Positions 16,962 to 25,847 of a DNA stretch of 64,000 bases are shown here, one piece after another. The notes beneath the pieces are model-generated. The model had not been told where the DNA came from and ran no database searches. It worked only from the letters and a program-made list of their open reading frames with translations. The stretch covers positions 1 to 64,000 of the forward strand of contig NZ_JAIQUM010000002.1 in NCBI RefSeq assembly GCF_020075705.1, given 5' to 3'. The stretch is from Metabacillus rhizolycopersici. Lineage in GTDB: Bacteria; Bacillota; Bacilli; Bacillales; Bacillaceae. How positions within the stretch are numbered: position 1 is the stretch's first letter; every line of letters starts with the position of its first letter. Position numbers and translations under genes: made by a program.

Positions 16962-18173
16962 TTACATTAAGATTGCCTCTCCACGAGATTCATGAAATTT
17001 ATGATGAAGTTCCATACGTGCTTCTTCAATGCCTGGCTGGAATTGGATGAGTGCTTTGCGTCGTGTTTCCACAACCTCCACAATAGCCTCATCAAGCTTT
17101 TCATTAGCACGATTTCCTAAAGCATTAAGTTCATGGGCAATTGCAAGTCCAGCAACTGTTCCTTGAGCCCTAGCTACTTTAGCGCTCTCAACCCCTGTAA
17201 TATTACCTGCAACATATAAACCATTGAGATTGGTTTGCATAAATTCATTGTGCAAAGGAACATGTCCACCTAGTTCTGGAACATAGCAGAAAGAGCAACC
17301 AGCAACAGCGGCCAGTTCTGACATTGGTGTGAGCCCACCTGCAATACAGACAAAATCAGCAGGTACCACTTTTTCCGTCCCATGTATAACCTCGCCAGTT
17401 GCAGAAATATCAGCAATACGAACACCTTCCACTTGATTTTCTCCAACTATTTCAAGAGCTGTTTTGCGCAATTGAATAGAAATTCCCCACATTTTAAATC
17501 CATTTTTCGGGTACAAACGTGCACCAAGTTTCGCGTTTACCCATTTCCCACCAAATCGTATTAAAGGCGAAGGGGCCAAATGTGTTAATCTTAAAAGAGA
17601 TTCCATCATTTTCTCTGGTTTGGCTGCATCACCGGATAGTAGACTCGGTTGTGGAAGCAATATACTCTTAATATGAACGCCACATAATTGTAACTCCCTC
17701 GCAATCGCTACTGAGAGTACATTTACACCAATAATAATTCCTTGCTCACCTGGCTTCACACGATGCACATTCCCCATTACCTGAGCAGCTCCAATCGACA
17801 TTACGCCTGGAAGAGTCCATCCTGGGATAGGAATAGGAGTTTCTGATGCTCCTGTAGCAAGCAAAAGACATTTAGACTCGATTATTTTATCAGTAGTATA
17901 CACACACCATCCATTGTCTAATTTTATTAAATCGTATACAGATACTCCACATTGGATATTTACACCAAGTTGAATCGCTCGTTCATAAAGTTTTTCTGCT
18001 TCTGCAATACCATTGACCCACTTACCATCAGGTTCCTCGTGCAACTGCCCCAATAAACGCCCTCCAGGTTTTACGAACTCATCTAGTATGCATACCTTTA
18101 ATCCATTTTCGGCTGCCGAAATAGCCGCTCCTAACCCAGCTGGGCCCGCACCTACAATCACAAGATCAATCAT
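16962..18173 (-). CDS. FAD/NAD(P)-dependent oxidoreductase subunit (HcnB / D-hydroxyproline dehydrogenase alpha-like)
   Basis: A 403-residue flavoprotein of the HcnB/opine-oxidase-A/D-hydroxyproline-dehydrogenase-alpha type. It has the FAD motif LVIVGAGPAGLGAAISAAENG, an ATGASETPIPIPGWTLPGV segment near residue 105 and a GLYVAGNITGVESAKVARAQG FAD motif near 320; it lacks the redox-active CxxC of thioredoxin reductases. In known relatives this subunit works with a small [2Fe-2S] protein and a DadA-like FAD subunit, both of which are in this operon. It starts within the stop region of the upstream Fe-S gene (4-base overlap), so it is cotranslated. It is the last gene of the operon. Confidence 0.8.
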   Translation of the reverse strand: MIDLVIVGAGPAGLGAAISAAENGLKVCILDEFVKPGGRLLGQLHEEPDGKWVNGIAEAEKLYERAIQLGVNIQCGVSVYDLIKLDNGWCVYTTDKIIESKCLLLATGASETPIPIPGWTLPGVMSIGAAQVMGNVHRVKPGEQGIIIGVNVLSVAIARELQLCGVHIKSILLPQPSLLSGDAAKPEKMMESLLRLTHLAPSPLIRFGGKWVNAKLGARLYPKNGFKMWGISIQLRKTALEIVGENQVEGVRIADISATGEVIHGTEKVVPADFVCIAGGLTPMSELAAVAGCSFCYVPELGGHVPLHNEFMQTNLNGLYVAGNITGVESAKVARAQGTVAGLAIAHELNALGNRANEKLDEAIVEVVETRRKALIQFQPGIEEARMELHHKFHESRGEAILM

Positions 18174-18505
18174 AACTTACCTCCATTTAGCGAAGTTGTA
18201 GGAAAAGAAACATCCGATTCAATTTTCATATTGTTTTCTACTGGAGTTAAACAAGCACGAACTGTACTTTGATCATTTACTCTTACTCTACACTCAAAGC
18301 AATGACCAATATTACAATAAATCCCTCGTGGAGTCTCCTTGTCCTCATGAAAACGCAAAGTCCTCATACCAGATGCAAGTAAAGCAGATGCGATTGTATC
18401 TCCTTCATATGCTACATATTGCTGCCCGTTAAAATGTATCTTCACTTGCTTTTTATTTTCCAGATTTCCTAAAACCGAATGATGACTAACTCTCATTGAA
18501 TTCAT
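18170..18505 (-). CDS. Small [2Fe-2S] protein (HcnA / D-hydroxyproline dehydrogenase gamma-like)
   Basis: A 111-residue ferredoxin-like subunit of about the size of HcnA or the gamma subunit of D-hydroxyproline dehydrogenase. It has the family opening VKIHFNGQQYVAYEGDTIAS, then GIYCNIGHCFECRVRV with two cysteines of the plant-type cluster, and a later TVRACLTPV cysteine. A fully canonical CxxxxCxxC set is not complete (the first cysteine is replaced in this alignment), as in some HcnA-type proteins. It overlaps both neighbours by 4 bases. It is predicted to shuttle electrons between the two flavin subunits. Confidence 0.75.
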   Translation of the reverse strand: MNSMRVSHHSVLGNLENKKQVKIHFNGQQYVAYEGDTIASALLASGMRTLRFHEDKETPRGIYCNIGHCFECRVRVNDQSTVRACLTPVENNMKIESDVSFPTTSLNGGKL

Positions 18506-18774
18506 TTTAACTCCCCTCCTAATACGCCAAATGTAACTGGGCGAACAGGAGGACGATAGCTAAGTGACACTTCGTTTGAAATCGGTCGTCCGCCTAATTG
18601 CTCCACTATTCGGTCAATCGTACAGCGGCAAGTACGTCCCCCACAAGGCCCCATTCCTGCACGTGTTCGTAACTTTACCTCTCGCGCGGAACATTGAAAA
18701 CGCTCAACCGTTTCTTTAATTTCTTTCAACGTGATTTCTTCACATCTGCATATTACGGTTTGATTTTCGTCCAT
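18502..18774 (-). CDS. BFD-like [2Fe-2S]-binding protein
   Basis: A 90-residue protein with VICRCEEITLKEIKE and GMGPCGGRTCRCTID: four cysteines in the CxC...CxxxxC(xC) pattern of the bacterioferritin-associated-ferredoxin-like [2Fe-2S] domain. In many dehydrogenases of this class the domain is fused to the C-terminus of the HcnB-like subunit; here it is a separate gene at the head of the three-gene Fe-S/flavin block. The ATG follows GGAGGAGA; the longer frame upstream lacks a ribosome site. Electron transfer within the complex is inferred. Confidence 0.78.
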   Translation of the reverse strand: MDENQTVICRCEEITLKEIKETVERFQCSAREVKLRTRAGMGPCGGRTCRCTIDRIVEQLGGRPISNEVSLSYRPPVRPVTFGVLGGELK

Positions 18775-18918
18775 GGAATTTCTCCTCCAGTACTTTTTAG
18801 AATAACTTGATTGAATGCCACATCCAATTTCATCTATATCTTTTTTCAGGGGCAAAGGAAACAAACGATCCTTTATTTAAAAATATGGGTATTTCAATTA
18901 ATGCTATATAAGATAAAA

Positions 18919-18994
18919 AGACATCAAACATTTATCCTGCGTAAAATAGATGTGCAACCAACTATTTTTACGCAGAAGAGAACGTTAGATGTCT
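18919..18994. repeat. Long inverted repeat inside the operon
   Basis: AGACATC (18919-18925) pairs with GATGTCT (18988-18994), and within them CTGCGTAAAATAG pairs with CTATTTTTACGCAG. It lies in the 300-base gap between the racemase gene and the Fe-S block, otherwise empty (18775-19081). It could attenuate transcription between operon halves or be a decayed miniature element. Confidence 0.55.
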
Positions 18995-19081
18995 CATACG
19001 TACTGAGTAGCACATCAAAGAATTTAATTAAAATACTGCAGTGCTTGTCTATCCTATATTTAGCTTATTCTGTGCTTATTT

Positions 19082-19876
19082 TTAGATAAAACCGTAATAC
19101 GGCTTTTGACTCGTAGCAAAATGCGCCCACTTGATCATAGTAATAAAATCAAATACCGGCAGTTTAACAGCCCTTTGAATATCAGCTGCATATGGCGGTA
19201 AATCACTGCATTCTAATAGTATTGCGCCAATTTCCGGATTTTCATTAACCATATTAATAGCTGCTTCTACTACTTCTTTTCTCACCTTTTCGTTATCAAA
19301 AGACCCTCTGCTCTGAATGATAGCTGAAAATTCAGGTAATCTCCCTAAGTCTCTAACAACACAAATACTCGGATCATCTATACCACAACTTTTAAATAAG
19401 TTTGGGGTAATGCCATGTGCATCGGCTGTCAACATACCAATTTTTTGAGTAGGCTTTAAGCCTGTTTTAATCCAAGGTACTTGAACAACACTTGATAGAT
19501 AAACGGGTATATCAACAGCTGCCGCTACTTTATCTTGGAAATTACCAAAAAAACCACATGCCGCACATATTGCACGCGCTCCTTCGGCTTCAAATTCTTT
19601 TGCCGCTTTTATAATCTCTTCCAATAACGTTGGATCACCTGCATGGATTCGTTCTTGGTTGCAATTTGGCACTACTTTTAACCTGACAGGAAAATCATAA
19701 GTACTTAGATTCGCAACATTTCCGGGTAAAACAGGGTACCAGCACTCATCTAAATACAGTATCCCAACTGAATATCCCGCGACATACTGGCCCTTTTTCA
19801 TCGTAATAATCGTACTTTCTTTTTCCTTCCCTAAATACCCATATTCCCGTTCATCAATCAATGCTTTAGAGTTCAA
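19082..19876 (-). CDS. Aspartate/glutamate racemase superfamily protein
   Basis: A 264-residue protein with the two catalytic-type cysteines of the superfamily, in ICAACGFFGNFQ (near residue 128) and ILLECSDLPPY (near 225). The superfamily contains Asp/Glu and hydantoin racemases, maleate isomerase and arylmalonate decarboxylase, so function cannot be set from family alone. Its operon otherwise encodes a D-hydroxyproline-like degradation route that would need a 2-epimerase, and no proline racemase family gene is present, so an epimerase/racemase role is an attractive inference. The start is a TTG behind AAGGAGGAG, directly after a hairpin. Confidence 0.7.
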   Translation of the reverse strand: MNSKALIDEREYGYLGKEKESTIITMKKGQYVAGYSVGILYLDECWYPVLPGNVANLSTYDFPVRLKVVPNCNQERIHAGDPTLLEEIIKAAKEFEAEGARAICAACGFFGNFQDKVAAAVDIPVYLSSVVQVPWIKTGLKPTQKIGMLTADAHGITPNLFKSCGIDDPSICVVRDLGRLPEFSAIIQSRGSFDNEKVRKEVVEAAINMVNENPEIGAILLECSDLPPYAADIQRAVKLPVFDFITMIKWAHFATSQKPYYGFI

Positions 19877-19891
19877 TTAAGGCTCCTCCTT

Positions 19892-19929
19892 ATAGTTTCA
19901 GAGAATACATTTGTATCCTCTGAAACTAT
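19892..19929. promoter_or_regulatory. Intercistronic hairpin abutting a ribosome binding site
   Basis: ATAGTTTCAGAG and CTCTGAAACTAT flank ATACAttTGTAT, giving a nearly perfect 18-bp stem. On the minus strand the stem ends right before AAGGAGGAG of the racemase gene. It may protect mRNA or modulate initiation. Confidence 0.55.
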
Positions 19930-20018
19930 TAATCTCATTTTAGCTTCTGTCACACTAAGTTGACTGAATCCCCTAATTTTTCAATACATGGGTGGTAATT
20001 ACAATTTCATTTTATTCT

Positions 20019-20954
20019 TTACACTCCGGAAACACTCGTTTTTTCCGGTGAATTAACTTCATATCCTAACTTGATCAGTTCCTCTTTAATCTGTATTTTT
20101 ATTTCGTCAGTAGGTTGTGTCAAAGGCTTTCTCACTTTTCCACCTTTTATTCCAATCAAGTCCATACCTGCTTTTACCGGCCCTGGATATGGATTACCTT
20201 CCGCTTCCATTAAGCCATAAATACCTGATAATTTTCGATTCAAATCACGTGCAGCATTTAGATCGCTCTTCTCAACTACCAGCTCGTAAAGCTCTACAAG
20301 TTCCTTAGGAAGTAAATTCACGAGGATTCCAAAAGCACCCTGTCCTCCAACAGAGAAAGTAGGGAGGATAAAGTGTTCTTCACCGGTAAATACAGTAAAG
20401 TTTTCAACATCCTTCGTCAAAGCCACAACATTACATAGGTGTCCAAAATCTGCAGATTCTTTCACGCTTACAATGTTTTCTTCCTGACTCAACTCATAAA
20501 TCATTTCAGGAGAAATCGTAACATTGGTTGCCCCTGGATAATTGTAAATGACGATTCCGACATTTGATTTTGCAGCTATTTCTTTGAAAAATTCACGAAT
20601 TCCTTCTTCACTTGTCTGATGATAATAAGGAGGCAGAGCCAGTCCCCATTTAGCGCCACATTCTGCAGCAAAATTGGCAAGTTCAATTGTTTCCTCGGCA
20701 GTAGAGCATCCAACACCTGCCATAACAGGTACTCTTCCTGCAGCATATTCACAACCAGCCTTAATTAAACTTTTTCGTTCCTCCAATGACATAACATGAT
20801 ATTCACCTGTTGTGCCCCCAACTAAAAGGCCATGGACGCCATTTTCGATTTGAAAGTCGATTACTTTCTTATAGGACTGAAAATCAATCGTTTCGTCATC
20901 ATTGAATGGGGTAATTAATGGTACAAAAATTCCTTTTGGTGCAATAGTCATCAT
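20019..20954 (-). CDS. Dihydrodipicolinate synthase family; candidate pyrroline-4-hydroxy-2-carboxylate deaminase
   Basis: A 311-residue TIM-barrel DapA-family protein. It shows GVHGLLVGGTTGEYHVMSLEE (substrate loop GTTGE), the tyrosine region IVIYNYPGATN near residue 140 and the Schiff-base lysine in NIVSVKESADF near 168. The family includes N-acetylneuraminate lyase, KDG aldolases and the deaminase of trans-4-hydroxyproline breakdown. Adjacent genes for a DadA-like flavin subunit, an aldehyde dehydrogenase and Fe-S/flavin subunits match the hydroxyproline route, in which it would convert pyrroline-4-hydroxy-2-carboxylate to 2-oxoglutarate semialdehyde. True DapA is less likely outside a lysine cluster. 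AGGAGG precedes two tandem ATGs. Confidence 0.72.
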   Translation of the reverse strand: MMTIAPKGIFVPLITPFNDDETIDFQSYKKVIDFQIENGVHGLLVGGTTGEYHVMSLEERKSLIKAGCEYAAGRVPVMAGVGCSTAEETIELANFAAECGAKWGLALPPYYHQTSEEGIREFFKEIAAKSNVGIVIYNYPGATNVTISPEMIYELSQEENIVSVKESADFGHLCNVVALTKDVENFTVFTGEEHFILPTFSVGGQGAFGILVNLLPKELVELYELVVEKSDLNAARDLNRKLSGIYGLMEAEGNPYPGPVKAGMDLIGIKGGKVRKPLTQPTDEIKIQIKEELIKLGYEVNSPEKTSVSGV

Positions 20955-21002
20955 GTATTCCTCCTATTATTAACCTATTATTTTAATTCTCATTCATTAG
21001 TT

Positions 21003-22196
21003 TTAGATATTAACAGCTTGTCTTTTCTTGTATCTAGAATAATTTAATTTATCAATGTTAAAGTCTGTTGGCTCACCTGTAATAAGCTGGGCAACCATCC
21101 TTCCAGTGATAGGCGACATACTAATGCCATCTCCTTCATGTCCACTGGCAATAAAGAACCCAGGTACTTCTTCCACTTCAGACACAATCGGAAGATGATC
21201 TTCAACCCAAGGTCTTACCCCCGCATAAGCTCTTATACAGTTAATTTCCTTTAATTTTGGTAAAAAGCGAATGGCTCTCTCGGCAATTGCATGCATAACC
21301 TCGATTTCAGAGCGAATATCAAACCCTTTAAAGGCACGATGTCCTCCAACTAAAAAGTTATTTGCATCAGTCGGCTCAATCGTAAAAGCTACATTATGTT
21401 TTTCTACTAATTCACTGACATTTCTTTTAAAATTAATATCTTCGAATTTTGATAGCATATAACCGAATTCATGAACCTTTTGACTTGCGACCTTAAACGG
21501 TGTTTTCTCAGATATTAATACCATGCCTTTTCTCGGTTTAATGGGTATATGAATGCCTACCATTTCTGCTATTTTAGGTGACCATACACCGGCACAATTA
21601 ACAATCCTCTTTGTTTTAAAGGTGCCTCGGTCTGTTACTACACTCTGAACTCTTCCTTTGTTATCCAGTGAAATATTCTGCACAGCGTGATGGTCATAAA
21701 CCTTCAAACCTAGCTTTTTTCCTTCTTCAACAAATGCATAACATAATTTATATGGGTTCATGGACGAGTCTACTTCTGTCCATACCCCTCCGGCTAAATC
21801 ATCAGCTAAATATGGCTCAATTTCATGCAATTCATGCTTGTCAACCATTCGCATATCATAGCCATCTTTAGCTTGCTGAGAAACATACCCTCTGGCAATT
21901 TCCAACTCTTTCTCTGTTTCACAAACATAAAGACTTCCTCGTGAAGCAAATTCGAAATCGACTGAAAATTCCTTTGCCAACTTTTTAAAAAGCTGAATAC
22001 TTTCATAACCTATTTCAGTATCAATACCTGGTTTTTTATCACAAATTAAGGCTACTGCATCACATCTGCTAGAAGTACCTGATGCTACACCGCCTTTTTC
22101 AATTAAGGCAACTTCAAGGCCCTTTTTCACCAAATGATATGCTACACTAGATCCGATTACACCCGCCCCAATGACAATTACGTCAAAATTTCCCAT
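21003..22196 (-). CDS. DadA-like FAD oxidoreductase (D-hydroxyproline dehydrogenase beta-like)
   Basis: A 397-residue D-amino-acid-oxidase-type flavoprotein. It has DVIVIGAGVIGSSVAYHLVKKG at the N-terminus, the FAD-adjacent GTSSRCDAV segment, and a C-terminal RAYAGVRPWVEDHLPIVS followed by GFFIASGHEGDGISMSPITG. It resembles HcnC/opine oxidase B/glycine oxidase and the catalytic beta subunit of heteromeric D-hydroxyproline or L-proline dehydrogenases. With the HcnA- and HcnB-like genes of the same operon it would form a membrane-associated or soluble multi-flavin dehydrogenase oxidising a secondary amine. The ATG follows GAGGGGA. Confidence 0.8.
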   Translation of the reverse strand: MGNFDVIVIGAGVIGSSVAYHLVKKGLEVALIEKGGVASGTSSRCDAVALICDKKPGIDTEIGYESIQLFKKLAKEFSVDFEFASRGSLYVCETEKELEIARGYVSQQAKDGYDMRMVDKHELHEIEPYLADDLAGGVWTEVDSSMNPYKLCYAFVEEGKKLGLKVYDHHAVQNISLDNKGRVQSVVTDRGTFKTKRIVNCAGVWSPKIAEMVGIHIPIKPRKGMVLISEKTPFKVASQKVHEFGYMLSKFEDINFKRNVSELVEKHNVAFTIEPTDANNFLVGGHRAFKGFDIRSEIEVMHAIAERAIRFLPKLKEINCIRAYAGVRPWVEDHLPIVSEVEEVPGFFIASGHEGDGISMSPITGRMVAQLITGEPTDFNIDKLNYSRYKKRQAVNI

Positions 22197-22233
22197 TTGT
22201 AATCCCCTCTAAGAAAATATAGTTACTCTATTA

Positions 22234-23754
22234 CTATTTGCCTTCAAAAAAACCTGATGGTTCTACATTAAGATTGATATTAATTTGCTTTGTTTCTAGA
22301 TATTCTTCAAATCCATATGTTCCTAGATCTCTACCGATTCCACTTTGCTTGTATCCGCCCCATGGTGCTTCGTTAAACGTTGGGTGATACGTGTTGATCC
22401 ATGTAATCCCTGCACGTAACCTGCGAATCACACGCTGAGCTTTAGCACCGTCAGTCGAGAACACAGCACCCGCTAAGCCAAAAACTGTACCATTTGCTAA
22501 TTCAATGGCTTCCTCTTCTGTTTTGAAGGTTTGAATGACTAAAACTGGACCAAAGATCTCTTCCTGAACAATTCTCATATTAGGTGTCGTATCTCCAAAG
22601 ATCGTTGGTTCAACAAAATAACCTTTCCCAAAATCTCCTTCGACAACTCGGTTGCCTCCACAAAGTAAGGTAGCGCCTTCATTTTTTCCGATCTCGATAT
22701 AATCAAGTACAGTATTCATATGATCTTCTGACACCAGTGGTCCCATTTCAATTCCTTCAACCCAACCTGGACCTATTTTAATCATCTTGGCACGTTTGAC
22801 TAACTCAGGCACAAATCTTTCATATAAACTTTCTTCCAATATTAAACGTGAACCCGCAGAACACACTTGGCCTTGATTTGCAAAAATAGCATATAAGGCA
22901 TAATCAACTGCTGTTTCAAAATCTGCATCCGCAAACACGATATTAGGAGATTTTCCGCCTAATTCTAAACTAATCTTTTTCACTGTATCCGCTGCTGATT
23001 TCATTAACCTAATTCCTGTATCAGTACCCCCGGTAAAGGAGATTTTATCGACATCAGGATTAGAAACTAATTCAGCTCCAACCTTACTTCCAGGACCTAA
23101 CACTAGGTTAACGACACCAGGTGGAAATCCTACTTCATCAATAATGTCAAACAAGCGTATGACAGAAAGTGGTGTCTGTTGTGCTGGTTTCACGATCACC
23201 GTACAACCTGCAGCAAGGGCAGCAGCAATTTTTTGGTTTGCCATGACTAACGGGTAGTTCCATGGAACGATTAATCCCACAACACCTATTGGTTCACGGA
23301 CAACCATTGCTTGGATGTCATCCGGAACATCATAGGTCTGACCATGTGGTTTTGTTGCTAACCCTGCATAATAACGTAATTGGTTTACAGCATCTTCAAC
23401 GTCACCCAATGACTCTCTTAATGTTTTTCCATTATTCAATGTATCTAAATAAGCAAATTCTTCTTTTCTTTCTTCTAATTTATTTGACACTTGAAGAAGA
23501 AGTTCTGCACGATGTCTAGCCTTACTATTCATCCATCCATTATCATAAAAAGCTCTTTTGGCAGCTTCGATCGCCTTTTTGACATCCTCTTCAGATCCCT
23601 CAGTAACTGTTCCAATTATCTCTCCATTTGCAGGATTAATTATTTCTCTTGTTCGATTTGATTCACTTAATACCCATTCACCGTTGATATACATTTTTTG
23701 AGTAATATCATTGTTCACTAAAGCAGATTGAACATCATTTTCTACTAAATTCAT
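22234..23754 (-). CDS. NAD(P)+-dependent aldehyde dehydrogenase
   Basis: A 506-residue ALDH with PWNYPLVMANQKIAAALAAG (cofactor entry), FTGGTDTGIRLMKSA (Rossmann turn), the general-base glutamate in ISLELGGKSPN near residue 268 and the catalytic cysteine in FANQGQVCSAGSR near 302. Substrate cannot be read from sequence. As the first gene of the operon it would oxidise 2-oxoglutarate semialdehyde to 2-oxoglutarate if the hydroxyproline-like model holds; betaine-aldehyde-type substrates are the alternative. The ATG is preceded by GAGGTGA. Its promoter carries the AdeR-type box and an overlapping cre-like site. Confidence 0.82.
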   Translation of the reverse strand: MNLVENDVQSALVNNDITQKMYINGEWVLSESNRTREIINPANGEIIGTVTEGSEEDVKKAIEAAKRAFYDNGWMNSKARHRAELLLQVSNKLEERKEEFAYLDTLNNGKTLRESLGDVEDAVNQLRYYAGLATKPHGQTYDVPDDIQAMVVREPIGVVGLIVPWNYPLVMANQKIAAALAAGCTVIVKPAQQTPLSVIRLFDIIDEVGFPPGVVNLVLGPGSKVGAELVSNPDVDKISFTGGTDTGIRLMKSAADTVKKISLELGGKSPNIVFADADFETAVDYALYAIFANQGQVCSAGSRLILEESLYERFVPELVKRAKMIKIGPGWVEGIEMGPLVSEDHMNTVLDYIEIGKNEGATLLCGGNRVVEGDFGKGYFVEPTIFGDTTPNMRIVQEEIFGPVLVIQTFKTEEEAIELANGTVFGLAGAVFSTDGAKAQRVIRRLRAGITWINTYHPTFNEAPWGGYKQSGIGRDLGTYGFEEYLETKQININLNVEPSGFFEGK

Positions 23755-23839
23755 TACAGTCACCTCTTCATCGTCTTATTATGAGAAATTCACTAACTAT
23801 TTTTTAAGTTCATAGAACTTATAATTTGTGATTAATCTA

Positions 23840-23882
23840 AGGATAAAACATATTGCTTACGCTTTCATTGGACACTGTGTAA
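23840..23882 (-). promoter_or_regulatory. AdeR-type box and -10 of the aldehyde dehydrogenase operon
   Basis: On the minus strand TTACACAGTGTCCAA (23882-23868), 22 bases, then TATCCT (23845-23840). The spacer contains TGAAAGCGTAAGCA (23867-23854), a cre-like sequence with two mismatches to the consensus. A half-site TTAGACA at 23901-23907 lies further upstream. The rest of 23883-24025 shows nothing else. Confidence 0.72.
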
Positions 23883-24025
23883 AAAATAACCCTTCAATGA
23901 TTAGACACTTATTTGGCTCCATTGAAGCTTCTACACTACTTTTTAGGTAGCATCTATCTATTTATTTTTTATTAACATTATTTAACTTCATGTCTAACTT
24001 TACATATTTCAACTAAGCTAGTAAG

Positions 24026-24071
24026 AATAAAAAAAGCAACCATTACCTATTGAACTTAAGGTATGGTTGCT
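24026..24071 (-). terminator. Terminator of the AGCS symporter gene
   Basis: AGCAACCATACC and GGTAATGGTTGCT form a long stem on the minus strand, followed by seven T. It is 22 bases after the stop codon. Confidence 0.9.
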
Positions 24072-24092
24072 GATGGTTGTGCAAATGTAGTA

Positions 24093-25574
24093 TTAAGAGG
24101 AAACCCTTTTTCTCTCTTCTTGTTCAGTAAAGTCTTGCTCCTGATATTCTTTCTCCCAAAAGTCAGCATCTGCAATACCAAGCTTTACAGGATCAAATAC
24201 AGGGTCTTTTCCTTCTTTCTTCTGTCTTTCATAATCTTTTAATACTTTTAATGCTGTCTTTGTAAGTAGGAAAATAACAGTAAGGTTAATCCAAGCCATA
24301 GCTCCCATACCTAGATCTCCCATTGCCCATGCAGCACCTGCTGATTTAACACTACCATAGAATACAGCGACCAATAACAAAACTTTTAATACATGATTTG
24401 GCCAAATTGACTTCATTCCACGATTATGTTTAAGAAAAACAAGGTTTGTTTCCGCTTTATAATAATAAGACACAAGTGTTGTAAAACAGAAGAAAAATAA
24501 GGAAAGTGCTAGAAAGGCTGCACCAAATTTAGGGAAAACAGATTGAACTGCAAGCTGTGTATAAAGCGATGGTTCTACATTTCCAAGCTTGTTAACAATA
24601 GGCGCCATCCCTTCTGGTTTCACATCATACATTCCTGTAACAAGAATCATAAATGCCGTTGCCGAACAAATAAGAAGAGTATCTATGTACACAGAGAAAG
24701 ATTGAACTAATCCTTGTTTTGCTGGATGAGATACTTCTGCAGCACCAGATTCAAAAGTTTCACTCCCTAATCCAGCTGCGTTTGAATAAACCCCTCTTTG
24801 AACACCCCAAGCAATTGCTGAACCTATTAATCCTCCAAAAGTCGCATTTAAATCGAATGCACTAGTAAAAATAAGAGAAAAAACTGCAGGTATTTGAGAA
24901 TAATTTAAGGTGAGAATGATAATGCAAACTATGATGTAACCAAGAGCCATAAATGGAACCATGATTTCAGCAGATCTTGCTATCCTTTTAACACCACCAA
25001 AAATAATAAATCCTAGTAATATAGCTATGATGATCCCGGTAATAGATGGAGATAATCCAAATGCGTTATTCATTGCTAATGCAACTGTGTTAGCTTGTAC
25101 ACCTGGCCATAACGCGCCCATAACAATCAATGTTAGGATTGCAGATATAACAGCAAACCACTTTAATTTTAATCCTTTTTCAATGTAAAAAGGAGTACCT
25201 CCTCTGTATTGACCATCTATTTTACTTTTATATACTTGAGTAAGAGTTATTTCGATGAATGAAGTGGCACTTCCTAAAAATGCTGTAACCCACATCCAGA
25301 AAACAGCACCTGGCCCCCCAAATGCAATCGCAGTGGCGACACCCGCTATATTACCTGTACCAACTCTACTCCCTAATGACATCGTTAATGCTTGAAAAGA
25401 AGATACCCCTGCTTTAGAACCGCCTCCTCTAAGCGATAGCTTTATCATGTCTTTTAAAAATCTTACTTGTACGAACCGCGTGAGAATTGTGTATAATAAT
25501 CCTATGCCTAGAAATAAATACACTAATACTGGACTCCAAACATATCCATTCAACCAATTTACTATTCCCTCCAT
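24093..25574 (-). CDS. Alanine/glycine:cation symporter (AGCS family)
   Basis: A 493-residue sodium/amino-acid symporter with about 10-11 membrane segments. It has the AGCS signature region SLGSRVGTGNIAGVATAIAF near residue 67 and the GVQRGVYSNAAGLGSE motif near 265. Members import alanine, glycine and related small amino acids with Na+ or H+. Its promoter carries the same activator box as ald and the transaminase operon, so it is the probable importer for the regulon's amino acid (alanine, beta-alanine or a related compound). The ATG at 25574 is chosen for its GAGGGGGA site. The 5' leader is unusually long, about 270 bases. Confidence 0.9.
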   Translation of the reverse strand: MEGIVNWLNGYVWSPVLVYLFLGIGLLYTILTRFVQVRFLKDMIKLSLRGGGSKAGVSSFQALTMSLGSRVGTGNIAGVATAIAFGGPGAVFWMWVTAFLGSATSFIEITLTQVYKSKIDGQYRGGTPFYIEKGLKLKWFAVISAILTLIVMGALWPGVQANTVALAMNNAFGLSPSITGIIIAILLGFIIFGGVKRIARSAEIMVPFMALGYIIVCIIILTLNYSQIPAVFSLIFTSAFDLNATFGGLIGSAIAWGVQRGVYSNAAGLGSETFESGAAEVSHPAKQGLVQSFSVYIDTLLICSATAFMILVTGMYDVKPEGMAPIVNKLGNVEPSLYTQLAVQSVFPKFGAAFLALSLFFFCFTTLVSYYYKAETNLVFLKHNRGMKSIWPNHVLKVLLLVAVFYGSVKSAGAAWAMGDLGMGAMAWINLTVIFLLTKTALKVLKDYERQKKEGKDPVFDPVKLGIADADFWEKEYQEQDFTEQEERKRVSS

Positions 25575-25847
25575 AAAAACTTTCCCCCTCATCAATTACA
25601 ATTTCCTTTTAGGTATCTCTCTTTTGATGATCGTCAGTTAATGTAATTAGCGTGTTTGGCTAAATATTAGAATCCCAAAAATATTCTGTTCATGCGTACC
25701 GATACTTTTAATTAAGAAAATAGTTTTATCAACACTAAAGTTTAATAACGCTTTCTTTTTTATCAATGTTCCTATCCAGCTTTCACCCACTTCCATTTGA
25801 TTTTTTTGATTCTTTCGTTTATGTTTTTCAAAAATATTGTTAACTCT
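25575..25847 (-). other. Long untranslated leader of the symporter gene
   Basis: Between the predicted -10 and the start codon lie about 270 bases with no convincing gene. A 70-codon reading frame here lacks a ribosome site and its start overlaps the -10. I see no glycine riboswitch core and no T-box sequence. Some structured regulation is possible but nothing specific is visible. Confidence 0.4.

Noticed and set aside
25575..25847. Possible glycine riboswitch or T-box in the symporter leader
   Set aside because: Neither the glycine aptamer core nor the conserved T-box sequence could be found by eye.
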